A stretch of 64,000 nt of DNA from Nemania diffusa (taxonomy: Eukaryota > Ascomycota > Sordariomycetes > Xylariales > Xylariaceae), in the NCBI GenBank assembly GCA_038501195.1, contig JBBPUQ010000010.1, positions 389,501 through 453,500 on the forward strand. The letters are read 5' to 3'. A program made the position numbers and the translations under genes. The notes beneath the pieces are model-generated. The model saw only the letters and a program-made list of their open reading frames with translations. It searched no databases and was not told the origin of the DNA. Shown here in pieces: positions 46,892-58,509 of the stretch (position 1 is its first letter; each line of letters begins with the position of its first letter).

Positions 46892-48625
46892 TCAGATTAG
46901 CATTCCAGCAGTTTCTTCTAATGCCTTATTTAATAGCTCTGTCGCGATCGGGTCTTGTGGATGTATCGCTAGTGCTTGATGCAGCACTTCGACAGCCGAG
47001 TCCCACTTGTCTCCCTGTTCCATGTATATCAACCCCTTTGCAGCAAAAATGGCAGCATCCTTGCCGCCCTGTCGCAAGACCTCGTCAAATTGGTCTAGAG
47101 CATCATCATACTTCTTTGCACGCCTATAAGCGTGCGCGAGATTTGTCCGGGCAGAGAGCCAAGCCTGCGGTTCTGCATCAATATCATCAGCTACCTCTAA
47201 CGCCTTAAGAAACAGCGTGGCAGCATCTTGTGGGCGATCTTGGTGATAATACACAATCCCCATCTCATTGAGCAGCAAGGGGTCAGTTTTGCAGAGGCCA
47301 TATGCAGTTTTCAAAAATTCATCAGCGAGCGTCATCTTGTTGAGAGCATGGTTCTGCATTCCTAAGAATACTTGGGGGAGGTGCGTGCCCATGAATAGGC
47401 GGGCCGCCGTTGAATATGCTGAGATGGCCTGGTCGTGCTCCCCTTCGGCCGCGAAGGTATGGGCGAAGCCGATCCAAGCAGGCCCAAAATGCGGGTCCAT
47501 CATGCTAGCCTTACTAAAATACCGCCGAGCTTCGGCAATCTTGTCGATCGCAAAGTAATAAATCCCCACAGCAAGCCAGGCGCAAGGCTCCTCGGGGTGG
47601 TTATCAGCAAGGTCGTGTGCTATTAAGAATAAAACATTCTTCATCTTGAGCTCGAACAAGCAAGCAAGATGCAAAGGATATATGCTGAAATTGTACTTGT
47701 CCTCTTGAAGAACGGGTTCCGTTATAGCCAAAGCATCCTTGTATCTGCACTGAGTGTATAAAAGGTCTGCTCGGGCGAGCAAAAGATCTGGATTTGAGGC
47801 GAGATTGTAGTGAGTTGATAAAGTCTCACAAGCTGTGGTGAATGAATCGGGGTTCCGGTACTTAGAAAGCCGCGTAGTGTAGAGCATTTTGGTAAACTCG
47901 GCAGCTTCCTGTGATGAGGAAGTATCTCCAGGTACCATTATGGCGTCAAAATCAAGAGACTCAAGGAATTGCCATTCTTCATCTGGCGACATCAGGGAAT
48001 TCTTCATCAGCTGTTGGAAGGCCTCAAAACATTGTACGTCGATACGGACAGCATCCTTGTAGCATTCTTTGGCTCGGTCGAAGGCATTCTGTTTTGCATA
48101 GCAAATGCCCCTTAAATAGCACATGGCGGCCTCGAATCGCCTATTTGTTGTTTCCTCGCCTGATACTTCATCCCGCCTATCTTGAGCTCTAGATACCCCG
48201 CGGCCTGCGTGGGTCGTAGAGCGACTATTGCTGTGTTGTGTTTTGCGCTTAGTGGCATGGTTTGAGATGAGATGCGTGGGATTGCGCTCCCCGAGCACAG
48301 CCAAAGCCTCATCGTAGCGAGACTGTTTGATGAAACAGTGAGCGGCTAGGTACTGGCAAGCTGGGTTGTGAGCAATGAGATCCTGCTTTGAGAGGAATGC
48401 TTGTGCCCGAGTGTAGTTCCCAGTAGAAAAATGTACTTGTGCTAGCCAGAAGGCATCCTGATCATCATCTACTCAAACTTGTTAGCGTCTCACAGACACC
48501 ATCGAGCAATGGATAAGAGAAAGCATACTAGTGAGAGCTAATAACTTATCACCGATGAAGACTGCGGACTCGTATTGAGCTTTATTAAGGGCGTCTAGCC
48601 TCCATTCGCGAAGGAAACTCTCCAT
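46892..48625 (-). CDS. CDC16: Anaphase-promoting complex subunit Cdc16/Cut9 (APC6)
   Basis: Exons 48625-48529 and 48471-46892 (57-nt intron GTATGC..TTGAG) give about 558 residues. Cdc16 is a TPR scaffold subunit of the APC/C ubiquitin ligase. Exon 1 encodes MESFLREWRLDALNKAQYES, a typical APC6 start, and AVFIGDKLLALT; exon 2 continues DDDQDAFWLAQVHFSTGNY. About ten TPR-like repeats follow, with signature stretches CYKDAVRIDVQCFEAF, SIYPLHLACLFEL, AWLAVGIYYFAIDKIAEARR, ASMMDPHFGPAWIGFAHTFA and NEMGIVYYHQDRPQDAA. The protein ends soon after the last TPR (LNKALEETAG) and is shorter than fission yeast Cut9, mainly in linker and tail. A uniquely acidic/basic insert follows residue 85. Confidence 0.95.
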
Positions 48626-49912
48626 GATAACGTAGACATGGGTTTGGAAGACGACGGCGTGTTTACGGCGTGTTTACAGCAGCTCACGCTGTTATTGTGC
48701 AGGGAGCGCAGGTTGAAGACGCGACCATTCACAGCATATAGGCTAGGTACCTAGGTCTATGCGTTAGGTAAGTGCATGTGTAGAAGGTGGGGCGACATGC
48801 AGGTAATATACATACATAGGGGCCCGGTTTTTAGGACACGCTAGAACTCGTGCTAGCACCTCCCGGTCGAACTTCTATTATTCTACTATATGCATATCAC
48901 TAAGCCGAAAGTAGTACGATGCTTTTCAGGTTGTGCCTACTTTAAAAATAAAAAGAATTACAGCTGGAAAGGTGTTCTTGTTTTTATTATGGAATTGCTG
49001 CAAAATTGCTCGGGTATGTTTTCTTGCAACACTGCGTACGATATAACAGCATGCGAGTCAAAAAAACTGAAACTAAAGTGACCTGGCCGGCGCCATGTTA
49101 TACTAGCCCTTCAGTACAAGAATAAAAATACTGCTCCATTTTCAAAACATCTCGCTATATATTCAATTATACCTGTATTTATTATAGCAATACATGTGTA
49201 CGTTTTTCTCCGGCAGGTAGGTGCGTAATGTTTCCTCGGAGGCTTCGTTTTACTATTTGTTAGGTAACTGCTAATATCAAATACATATGCGTTGACATAA
49301 TGGAACAACCATTACAATTCCTAGATGCCGAGTCTGGGGTACTATTAGTTAAGAAACATGAATAATATTGAGGGCATGTATCTTGCTTCGCAGGAATTAT
49401 AGAGAAGCAGATGTCCCAACGTTTATGCATCTAGTCAAAGGAGACGTAGGTTTCCCTATTCATATCCTACAAACTTGAGAATCAGAGAAGGAAGACAGCA
49501 AGATATCCCTTTATGCTCATTGCTCCTTATATTTCTAGAAGACCAGTGCCCATCGCAGGAGATGTAAGGGGCAAAAAACAACAAAAACCCCAGCTCGGTT
49601 GTTAACCACGACCGAGACAAACAAAAACACCTGACTCGCAGCACCCATAGGCCTACGTGAGACCAACCAGCGAATAGCAAAAACGCCTCCCAAAAGGAAC
49701 CATAGAACATCAAAACCCAACAATAGCAATACATATGACACCTGGTGTGACCAACCCCCCCCCCCCCCCCCCGGTGCAACATACATTTTATACATCAAGC
49801 TCCTGATTATCGCAGAAAATAGCAGACTGTTTTTTGAATACCATCTCCAGGGCTCGTTAAACGTCACGAGATAGGACGCCAGGGCAAACGAAAATTAGAA
49901 GGCTTCGGCTAC
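48626..49912. other. Intergenic region with an 18-C homopolymer
   Basis: About 1.3 kb between the Cdc16 promoter and the kinase 3' end. It holds TAGGTACCTAGG near 48746-48757 and a C(18) run listed separately. The minus-strand frames near 49456-49867 run through the C-tract and are Cys/Trp-rich noise. No gene seen. Confidence 0.5.
49755..49772. repeat. C(18) homopolymer
   Basis: Uninterrupted run of 18 C in the 3' flank of the kinase gene. Its length is uncertain because such runs are prone to sequencing error. Confidence 0.9.
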
Positions 49913-52036
49913 TCATGTACCAGACCAGCGTAGGCGTAAGCCGTCAACCCATCGGCTATAAAGGACATCAGAGAGCTGCTTGCAATGTTCCATGCCAGGC
50001 TGTGACTCGCGGCCAGGGTACTTAGCGTGTAATGCTGCTTTCTCAGCATCTCGTTCTGGCCTGACAGCTTTTTCAGAGTTACCAGCACAGGTATTTGCCA
50101 AGGCGGCGCTCTGACGCCTCCTATGGCTCTTCAGATGTGGATTATTGGCGGCTAGGACAAGCTTTGTTAGGCTCGTGGGTACGTTACCCGGCGGACTCTT
50201 GATGATTACCGTCCCATGCGGCTTGTCCGAATCGCTAGGATCCCTTAAAGAGCCGAGGCCGTTTAAGAATACGTTGGACAGTTTGCTGTCTTGTGCGGCA
50301 ATAGAGTTGACGTTGCGGAAAAGATGATAGGCCCCCTCAGGGTCCACGGCATCAAGTGCGGCAAACGCCTCTGAGAGTCTTGCAAGGGCTTCTCGTTTAG
50401 CCATGCTAGATGTCTGTGCATGGAGTTCTGCGAGAGCAGGATCGAGGGCTTTTGAATACAAGCGTCGGCCCAGTATCGCCTCTTTGCTGGTTACCTCGAC
50501 CGCATTGGGATGCTTATTCTCATCTGTAATATCATCAAATGGGCTGGGAGAAGAGGCCCGACCGGAGCTAGAGCCATCAGATGGCACTCTTCGAAAGAGG
50601 CGTTGTGAGGAACCAGAGTTACCGAATGACATGTCAGGTTGGAGTGGACGTCGCAAGGCTGGCGCAGCAGGGCCACGAACAGACCGAGTACTAGACATTT
50701 GCACCCCGGACGGCTGTCTTAGAACAGTAGATTTTCGCATGGTGGAAGGTGCTGGAGATGAGGGCTGTAGCGGTGCGTCCTTTGGGTCCATCCGTCGTAG
50801 TGCCTCTTCAGTAGAGAAGATGGACGATGGTTTTCGTGACTTGACTGTTGCTTTCCGAGGTACGACGGACCTAACCGTGTCAAACACCCACTCTTCCTGG
50901 TCAGCTTGAGGCGAAAAGTCTTGAAGAGTCTCCTGGTAGAAGGGCCGGCTCCTCTTTTTAGTTTTAGTAGCATCGTAAGTCCGCCTCCTCTCGACCAGTT
51001 CCTGCAGGGCCTCGCTCTTGCCCGAAGACCTGATGAACCGGTGCTTTAGTAACTCTTTAGCCGAGGGTCTATGATCTGGGCTTTTCATGAGGCATTGTGT
51101 AATGAAATCTTTGAAATCTCTGGAAAAGTTGCCTTCCAATCTTGGCGGGGGGTTCTTAGGAATATGGAATAGAGCCTTCATAGGATGTAAGTTTGCATGA
51201 GGGGGCTCTCCGTTTGCCATCTCCATGGCTGTGATACCCAATGACCAAATATCCGCCTTGAAGTCATAGCCAGACTGTTGAATTACTTCTGGTGCCATCC
51301 AGAAAGGGGTGCCGACGAATGTATTGCGCTGAGACTTGATGTTGGTGAGCTGGGCAGCTACACCGAAGTCAGCCAGCTTGACCTTTCCGGACTCCGATAG
51401 TAGAACATTCGCGGCCTTGATATCTCGATGAATCTTTCCTTCGGCGTGAAGGTATTCGAGGCCATGGAGGAGTTCACGACAGATAATCGCAATATGTGGT
51501 TCGGTGAAATAGGAAGGCTCAGGTTTCAGCTGCGCGAAAGCCCAATATTAGTAAAAGAGAATAATAAACAAGCGCTTCAAGGGAGATAATACCAGATCGA
51601 GACACGAGCCACCTCCTAAATACTCCATGACGATCCATAGCTTGCTTCCACGTAGAAAGCTTGCCTTGTACTGTGTAACATGAGAACTGGCACACGTGCT
51701 CAAAACAGATATTTCGGCTTGAATATCTTGAATATCATCGTCGGTGGATTCGAGATCGATCTAAATGAAACCGTGTCAGTCAAAGGTTTGTTGCCGAGGG
51801 CATGACTCGGATGAGCTTGGGATGCGAGGGACTAACATGCTTGATAGCGACCACCTCTCCCGTTGCCTTCTCAATGCCTTTGTAGACTACACCAAAACTA
51901 CCGCCTATACTCGTCGGAACAAGGTTAGCATTAGACTTTGAGTATATATCAGGTTTGGCCACTACTGCGACGGATTCTACTTACGACCCAGTTCCTCGAG
52001 AACCTGATAGTGGCTAGCAATCGCTTCGTCCGTCAT
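49913..52036 (-). CDS. Ste20/germinal-centre (GCK) family protein kinase
   Basis: Exons 52036-51985, 51904-51837, 51760-51593 and 51529-49913 encode about 634 residues. The kinase domain is N-terminal: Gly loop GRGSFG (17-22), Lys39 (VAIKH), HRDIKAAN (130-137), DFG (150-152) and the GCK signature GTPFWMAPE (169-177). All catalytic residues are present. The body reads [24 protein letters not shown] and [15 protein letters not shown], typical of the Sps1/Kic1/Sid1 group that acts in septation, polarity or RAM/SIN-type pathways; I cannot decide between orthologues. A long Ser/Arg-rich linker and a conserved C-terminal helix ([17 protein letters not shown]) follow. Introns are 80, 76 and 63 nt, with donors GTAAGT, GTTAGT and GTATTA. 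The gene is divergent from CYK3. Confidence 0.93.
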
Positions 52037-53636
52037 GGTGCAGCAACAACCGCACGTAGACACGAGAATGTGCACCAATGCTCACACAGATTAAAGCTGA
52101 TAGCAGTGTCAATAAACAGCCAGCGTGTACGAGAAGGTACCAAGAACACCGGGGATTGGAGGGACGCGTAGTCGACAGCTACTAGTGACAGGTTACAAAA
52201 AAAAAAAAAAAAAAAAAGCCTCGAAATCGACGAAGATGTAGATAGTAGGTAGGTAGAGTAGGTAAGTGTCAGCGATAGCACCTAAGTACGAGCGCAGTAC
52301 TATCTAAGAGGCAGGTAGGTAGACTGGTTGGTTGTCAGGGGCCAGGAAAGCTAGGATCAACAACAGTTTTCCAGTTTAGGCATAGCACCTCTTCCCAATT
52401 GAGAAACCTTTACCTCTTCAGACCAATAGGTACCTAGTGTGTTGTTTGGCCCTAATTGCAATTAGGTACCTACAGTAGTTTAGCCTTTTCTTTTGCGACG
52501 GCCTGGTTTCTGCTGTAGTAGCGCAATGACACTTCTCATAATGCTGCGGATTTCATATTTAGATAAAGCCTGTGTAAGTCTAAGAACAGGGCATCATTAC
52601 AGAGTAGAATGTCTCACTTCTCATGCCAGGTACTGCCTACCTACGTGTAGTGTGTAGTGCAGCTACAATGGACAGTACACATATACACGTACAAGCATCG
52701 CAAATTGTACCTACGTATGTACCTAGGTACCTGGTAGATCTCGTTGGTGGGGTGACGCTGGTTTAAGTGTCCCCTGGCCTACAGTAGCTACACCTATAAT
52801 AGTAAAACTATATCTGTACATATACTCACATGCATGGACATTTCTCGGACAGAATCCCACTTTCCCATTGAACATGAAAAGAGATATCCTCAAGCTTCAC
52901 AGAAACATGCTACGATAGGCGAATATTCTATAATCGGGATCGCTACTGTATCTCGAGTATAGGTAGGTACCTAAGATTAGGTACCTATATCCTAGTAAGG
53001 TACCTTCAGGACCTAAAACTACCTACGTATATGTAGTAATGAGCTACATGTAGATCCACAACTTTCATTGGCTTCATGGGCACCCGCGCGAGCCGTTACT
53101 GGGCAACGGTAAATGGGACCCCTCTGTTTGGAAAAGTACGAAGTGACCTCGGTTACTCTATTCCTAGGACTTACGAACTGTCTCACTTGCACCATGTCTT
53201 GCCCTAAACACACTTCATCGATAAGCTAACTGGCAACAGCTGGCCTGTAAATGCTTGTTCACTGTTTGCCTGCGTTTAATTTGCTCGCAGATTAATTCCT
53301 ACATATTGTGTTTCTGCTATTATAGCTGCCAGGCAGTAATACCTACCACGCACTATACACCCCACCAAATTGTTGGCTACCTGGTACTTGTTTGTCGAAC
53401 GGCACTACGCGGGTTTACTACGCGACGATTGGGAGGCACCTAAACCCGAACACAACAAGGCGCAGAAACCTCTGCTCAGCCGGATGACCAAGCGAGATCG
53501 CGTACACATAAACACCACTAATACCTCGAACGCACGATTGATACCCGATTCTTGATTTGCAACTTGAAGTGAGCCGGAGCGTGACGACAAGCGCCATACT
53601 TGAGAGATAGTTGCCTTGGGGCAGACGCTGGAAGCA
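52037..53636. repeat. Divergent promoter region with A(21) and AGGTACCT clusters
   Basis: About 1.6 kb between the kinase and CYK3. It contains an A(21) run at 52197-52217, GTAGGTAGGTAG runs (52240-52325), and dense palindromic units (52425-52475, 52705-52735, 52960-53010, e.g. TAGGTACCTAGTG and ATGTACCTAGGTACCTGG). A (TATATATA)-poor, C-rich stretch near 53330-53630 is the presumed CYK3 5' region. No gene seen. Confidence 0.6.
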
Positions 53637-56600
53637 ATGGTTCCAGCGCCTCTCCCTTTGCCCACGCGGTTTCCGTGTTGGTGCAGAGCCGTCTATTCGT
53701 GGGGAGGAGAGGTGAGTAGTTCTCTCCATATGTATGACCAGCGCGCTAATAAATTCTACGTGGCAGTCTTCGCGAGACCTTGGATTCATCGAAGGAGACT
53801 TGATCGAGTGTCTAAATGCAGGAGACGGCTCATGGTGGACCGGGAGGTTACGGCGCAACAAAACCGTTGGCGTCTTCCCGTCCAACTTTGTCGAGGTGCT
53901 GCCCGATGACTTCCGTCCCATCAGCAGATCAATAAGTCCGTTGACCTCGAGCAACACGCCTAGTCCGACAAGCAGCCTGCAGAAAACAAAGTCGAAGCCA
54001 TTTCGCAAGCCCTTTGAGGCATATGCCAAAGCACCTCACTATACGACAGCAAAGCAACCCGAAATTATACGGCAGCCCTCCCACACGCCGCCCAGGAAAG
54101 ACTCAGCCAGTTCGTTCCAGCGCACTGTTCGCGAGAAGGTTAGCCATGCCCCGACGCCCCCAGAACCTCGAGAATATGTCTCAAGGGCCCCTTCACCCGC
54201 GCCTCCTCACCATACGTATCACCGAGGCCCCTCGCCAGCACCTCCTGTCGGTTCCTACCATTCTCGAGCCGCCTCTCCAGCTCCGCCGCATATACCTAAT
54301 TATAGCCGTGGCCCTCCCTCTCCTGCCCCGCCTACGAGCTCTTATCATTCTCGAGCTCCCTCGCCCGCTCCATCACAAATACACGGCCACCATCATAGGG
54401 GACCCTCACCAGTACCATCACTCCTACAACACTACGAGGCTAGAGCCCCGTCACCGGCACCTCAACCAGCGCAAGCCTATGAGCCGAGAGCACCATCTCC
54501 TGCTCCTTCTTTTAACTTTAGGCCCTACCGACCAGGAGCCGAGCGCGAGTCACCTCCGCCGCCTGCCCCGCCCCCTCACCGCAGTCTGATCGTTAGAGGA
54601 AATTCGAATGCTTCCTATGATGATCGGTCCCGCCACCACGGATATCAGACCCCTCGCGCAGTTTCGCCAGTACCACCATCTCCCATGGGAGCCGGATTTA
54701 CCCCTTCACCCTTACGCGAGGCCATGGATGGTGTAATCGAACAACTGGACGCATTAGGTATGCCGCGGCAGAGCGAGTCCCCCGAGCCATCATTTGATCC
54801 ATGGTCGCCAGAGTCTTTCGACCTAGTTCACCACCGATCTCGAAGAAAGCAAATGAGGCCGCAGACCTCCATGGGCCTTGCTCACCAGGATTCTGGCTAC
54901 GAGTCGTACGGTGGCGAGTCATCGCGGGAGAATACGGTTCACAGTGGCTACAAAAATGATGACCCGCTTCCTCAGCTGGACAACTATGTAGAACGGATGG
55001 AGACTCGCCTCCGGAGGATGCACCAGCATAATTCAAGCATAGGGTCCAACAGTCATGATCCGGATCCTCCGCCACCTGCACCACTTAAGAGCCACCGACC
55101 CAAATCGTCTATGGGCGATGGCTTCCGCAGCGAGCGCGGTCTACGGAAACAGAAGTCATCTTATGAAGTTGGACTTATTGGTAGAACAGCGACTACAAAA
55201 ACGAACTCAACTAACGCTTCTTCTGGTAACCAAAGCAACACGACCACCACCAGCACAAACACGCAAAGCACTAATCGCAGTCTAATGAGTGGTACGTCCG
55301 CCGGTGGAATAAGCTCTACGAGCGCAGGCAGCCTAGCTAGAAAGAATCGGACACGCAGTGCCTTAGACTTCAGGGACGGCGATGAGGATTGGGACCCAAA
55401 TCGGCCAACAACGCCGTTTACCGGTGTCTCTTATCATCCAAGTCACTCTACATCTGCAATGAGGCCTCAGTCTCAAGCCGGTTTCAATGAACACGGTATT
55501 GCAGCTATTGGGGGACTTGTGCAGCCAGCGGGGGTAAAACCGAAGAAAACAAATCTCATCAAAAGAATATTGGAGGCAACCAAAACCGGTGTCGCTTCCG
55601 GCCGAAGCAGTATAGCGATAGGCACTGCATCATTGCAATCGCCTTCCAAGCGCTCGGGGCCCGATGGCATCACAGCTATTGCGGGTGGACTGAGCACGAC
55701 AAACTTGGGCCGAGATGCTGCTCGTGATATGGGACTCGACAGCAGCGTCGATTGGGTTCAAGTGCGGCGTGACGTGAATAGATCTAACACTTTGAGCAAG
55801 AATGAGCGCAACGAGCGACGTGACCGTTGCCAAATGATGGACTATCCAGCGATAGACCCTGTTGACGAATATTACGAGAGCATCGAAGGAGATGAGGGCG
55901 CGGATGGGCTTCCAGTTCGAGAGCCGATCAACTACCAAAGTCTCAATCTCAGCCAAGTCGATAAGAACTCACGTTTTGTCAGCAGCTTGCCGCCAATGAC
56001 AACTTCAGTAACTCTTGCGACAACTTATGTTTGCCGACCATACAGGAGCGATGTACAACGCCTTCGAGCCATTTTCGTCTGGGTCACCGAGCAAATAAAT
56101 TGGGAAGAAGATTTTGAAGGCGAGGTTGATACACGGCGAGTTATCCAGACCAGACGAGGATGCGCTGAGGAATATGCCGTTCTAGTGCACGAAATGTGCG
56201 CTGCTACCGGCATTCACTCTGAGATAGTGCGAGGCTATCTAAAGACGCCCGGCGAAGTGCCCGAAGCGAGTATTATGCCTCGACCAAATCACTGGTGGAA
56301 CGCTGTGCTTGTCGACGATGAATGGCGAATGATAGATTGCTCTCTTGCGAGCCCCTCCAACCCCCGCCGAGCCCTTTATTCGAACGCCGGCAGCGGAACT
56401 GCGGAGTTTTGGTGGTTCTTGACTAGGCCTACGGAGCTTTGCTGGACACACATTCCTGAACACCATGCACAACAGCACATCTGTCCACCTGTGGCTCATG
56501 AGACGCTTCTGAATTTACCCGGTACTTGTCCACCCTATTTCAAAAACGCCATCGCTATGGTTGACTTCAACACGTCTCTTATCCGGATTGAGGATCTAGA

Positions 56601-57420
56601 AATGCTGCATATAAAATTCAACGTACCAGAGGATGTTGAGATAGCCGCAGAAGTCGAGGTTCGAGCTTATTCGCGAGACTCGGATGGGGATTTCTTCGAA
56701 AGCGGTGATGTGGTTAAAAAGCGAGCTCTAGCCCAAGCGGAATGGTACAGTGGCATAAAACGCTACACAGTGAAAGCACTTCTGCCAGGAGATGAGGGCA
56801 CGGGTATTCTAAAGGTTTATGCCGGCAAGAGAGGTCTCATGCACAGCATCAAGGATATCCCACATCCTCTCGCGTTCGCTCTCCCAATTATCCACACCGG
56901 TGAGAATCCACCTTACGAGTTCGTAACACGTCACCCAACGCCACACGCCCAGCGTCATGACATCTACGTTGTTCAGCCACAGTGCCAGCGCCTAGCTCTG
57001 AATAATACATTCGTCTTCGCCATCCGGCAACACCCGTCCAGCCTGGGCAACAACGGTGCTCCTAGCAACCCAGGTGGTGCGAGCCCGATTCCCTTCGCAC
57101 GGCCAACCAGTGCTATGAGCATGACTAGCAGCGCTGCGGCATCGGCTCCCAGCTCGGCAACTGGAAGCATAGCTGGAAAAAAGCCGGCTAAGCTAGCGAT
57201 CCAAACACCGGGCGGCAAGATCTTAAGACTCATGAGAAAAGAGGAGCGAAGAGGGATCGGCGTTGGCGGACGCCAGTTCAGTGGCGAAGACGAGGTAAGC
57301 GACGGCGGTACATGGGAAACGATAATCAAATGCTCAGAACGTGGTGTCTGGCGAGGCCTCGTGCTTGCAGATCGCACTGCAAGATGGTGTGTTTTTGCGG
57401 AGTGGGTGTGCGTTGGTTGA
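53637..57420 (+). CDS. CYK3: Cytokinesis protein Cyk3 (SH3 and transglutaminase-like domains)
   Basis: Exons 53637-53711 and 53767-57420 (55-nt intron GTGAGT..GGCAG) encode about 1242 residues. Cyk3 acts at the division site with Inn1 and the chitin synthases to build the primary septum. The SH3 domain spans the intron at about residues 9-65 (RFPCWCRAVYSWGGE, DLGFIEGDLIECL, GSWWTGRL, VGVFPSNFVEVL). A Pro-rich region of repeated RAPSPAPP/RGPSPAPP units (about 160-300) and Ser/Thr-rich linkers follow. The transglutaminase-like domain is at about 780-900, with RRGCAEEYA (Cys824), NHWWNAV (His867) and MIDCS (Asp882). The Cys is five residues before the Ala, one more than in active transglutaminases (C-x3-A), so the site is probably non-catalytic, as reported for the family. 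A conserved C-terminal beta-rich region ends in WCVFAEWVCVG. Confidence 0.94.
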
Positions 57421-58509
57421 TCTGCCTCGCATTCTCATGATGCATGGTTGAGCAGAGCTCCGAAGAAGACGATTTGATTCGATACCCCGATTGTTTTCGA
57501 CCAAGATTTCATCGATATTTGGGTATCTCGCGCATTTTGCTTGGTGTCACTGGCGTGTAAATTTGGGAAACCTGTGTTATATCCAACCTGGCGTTTTAGG
57601 TGGAATGAGGGTACAGCAGAGTGCCTGTGCCGGGCGAGCCGCCTATATACCAACACCCTCGGCCCTTGCCTGTGTTTTTAGTAGTCTTATACTTGATCGT
57701 ATGTATACATAATTCCAGTACTGCGACACTGTGATGATAAACAAGAACTTGACTTTAACCAGACACTGTGTTTTCCTAACGTGAGTCTGGATTGCTTCAT
57801 AGTCACCGACCACTCGGAGACCTATTCATCCAGTTGGCCCAAGTGAACATATACACTCAATAAAAATAGCTCGCATTCTTATTACCATGGGTTACTCCCT
57901 CGAGTTTAACAAGAACACTGCAGTCAAACTAAACACCCGGACTCACGACGTATACGAGTGTTCGAACTAGTAAATTTTCTACCTATATTGCGATGTTCGT
58001 GCATATGTCGCAAGCACGATATCTAACTATTCGAGAGTATGAAAGGGATAGCTAGTGATTATTAACTGAAATGTTTCCTATTTCGCCACTGTGTTTTCCA
58101 TATAACGAGGAGACCAGTCGCTTGTTGCCTCGCCAGCTGCCTCAAGCCGATGCGAAGTCAAGCGCTCCCCTATATACAAACGATCTTTCCTTCGTTCAAC
58201 ATTTAACCACAGATACCCAAAGGACATATATGTGCACTTTCCTTCAAGCCCTTTAGGTGGATCTAGCATAGCCCTCCAAACCTTGATTTATCTTCATACA
58301 TGTTAATATTTCACCACGTTCTATATTGCATCTGTCTTACATGTTTTTTTTTTTCATACCTCGATCCTATGTTCCAATTGAAGTTCTACTTGCTTATCGA
58401 CCTACTTACTGCAAACATACTTTTAGACTGTTTTGTGTCACAACCCGAGATTCAAAGAAAATTGCCATGATATATTTAAGCAACACTAATAACGCTTCTT
58501 TTACCAACA
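57421..58509. other. Intergenic region, CYK3 to sugar transporter
   Basis: About 1.1 kb, AT-rich, with the CYK3 3' end and the transporter promoter. Small open frames at 58071-58269 on both strands show no family resemblance. No gene seen. Confidence 0.5.

Noticed and set aside
49456..49867. Minus-strand open frames of ~110 codons
   Set aside because: They read through the C(18) run (poly-Gly), are Cys/Trp-rich and have no motif.
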